Assembly: GCF_014490485.1 (NCBI RefSeq)
Contig: NZ_JACTVA010000010.1
Location: 1-64,000 of the forward strand
From: Teichococcus aerophilus
GTDB taxonomy: Bacteria > Pseudomonadota > Alphaproteobacteria > Acetobacterales > Acetobacteraceae
DNA: 64,000 bases
Direction: 5' to 3'
In this document: positions 63,943-64,000 of the stretch, one piece after another
How positions within the stretch are numbered: the first letter of the stretch is position 1
Layout of the letters: each line of letters starts with the position of its first letter
Made by a program: the position numbers and the translations under genes
Notes under the pieces: generated by a model
Told to the model about the DNA's origin: nothing
Database searches by the model: none
Seen by the model: only the letters and a program-made list of their open reading frames with translations

Positions 63943-63974
63943 AGCCCCGCCGGCGCGTCCCGGCGGGGCTTTTT
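63943..63974 (+). terminator. Intrinsic terminator hairpin
   Basis: AGCCCCGCCGG (63943-63953) pairs with CCGGCGGGGCT (63960-63970), followed by TTTTT: a classical intrinsic terminator on the plus strand. Confidence 0.85.
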
Positions 63975-63977
63975 GCG

Positions 63978-64000
63978 TCAGGCGGCGAGCTTGCGCGCGA
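63978..64000 (-). CDS. 3' end of a minus-strand gene entering from the right
   Basis: Only 23 bp are visible, read as ...ARKLAA then TGA (63980-63978). Supported by its position directly before two terminator-like elements oriented for the minus strand. Product unknown. Confidence 0.35.

Overview
The window is about 70 % GC chromosomal DNA from an alphaproteobacterium, most probably an Acetobacteraceae member of the Roseomonas type (inferred, not proven). The reasons are the GC-rich wobble bases, a cckA-like kinase next to recA, three orphan Bug/TctC solute-binding proteins, DUF4214 proteins, and many LysR/GntR/TetR-controlled catabolic islands. No phage, transposase, CRISPR array or plasmid genes were seen.

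Layout. 0-7.6 kb: two envelope or stress proteins, a long-chain polyprenyl diphosphate synthase, a TrmN6-type methyltransferase, a TPR-glycosyltransferase with a UDP-glucuronate 4-epimerase, and BluB. 7.6-10.5 kb: a polyglycine protein, and a LysR regulator divergent from an FMN flavoprotein. 10.6-18.8 kb: a catabolic operon (ABC binding protein, CaiB CoA-transferase, MmgE/PrpD, MaoC hydratase, TctC, MBL hydrolase) divergent from its LysR regulator. 19.1-24.4 kb: a GntR-controlled divergent pair of operons (ketopantoate reductase-like and M28-like; SDR and TctC). 24.9-41.5 kb: a GntR regulator, then mostly housekeeping genes (P1 peptidase, alaS, rarA, crcB, rluC, asmA, recA) with an ECF41 sigma/AhpD-like pair, a large hydrolase and an AbrB-type regulator. 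41.5-45.7 kb: a cckA-like kinase, speD-speE and tRNA-Ser(GGA). 45.7-50.3 kb: sparse, partly AT-richer DNA with a DUF4214 protein and small exported or membrane proteins. 50.5-56.8 kb: a quinate/shikimate-to-beta-ketoadipate island (TetR, TctC, quinate/shikimate dehydrogenase, PcaD-PcaC fusion, QuiC). 56.9-64 kb: an iron-uptake receptor behind a Fur-like box, an NTF2-like protein, an atypical MBL protein, LysR, a periplasmic metal-chelate binding protein and an EI24/CysZ-like membrane protein.

The most unusual signals lie between genes. One is a family of eight near-identical hairpin/T-tract elements centred on GGGGAAGGAATTCCCC, each placed as a terminator and often in facing pairs between convergent genes. 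Another is a separate ~100-nt repeat family that folds into two hairpins, also at 3' ends of genes. There is also an exact-spacing ECF41 promoter match in front of the AhpD-like gene, paired operator-like AT-rich palindromes flanking the AbrB gene, a 13/14 shared motif upstream of two distant genes, and a strand-composition (GC-skew) switch near 40 kb. All functional statements are read from sequence and family knowledge; no database search was run.
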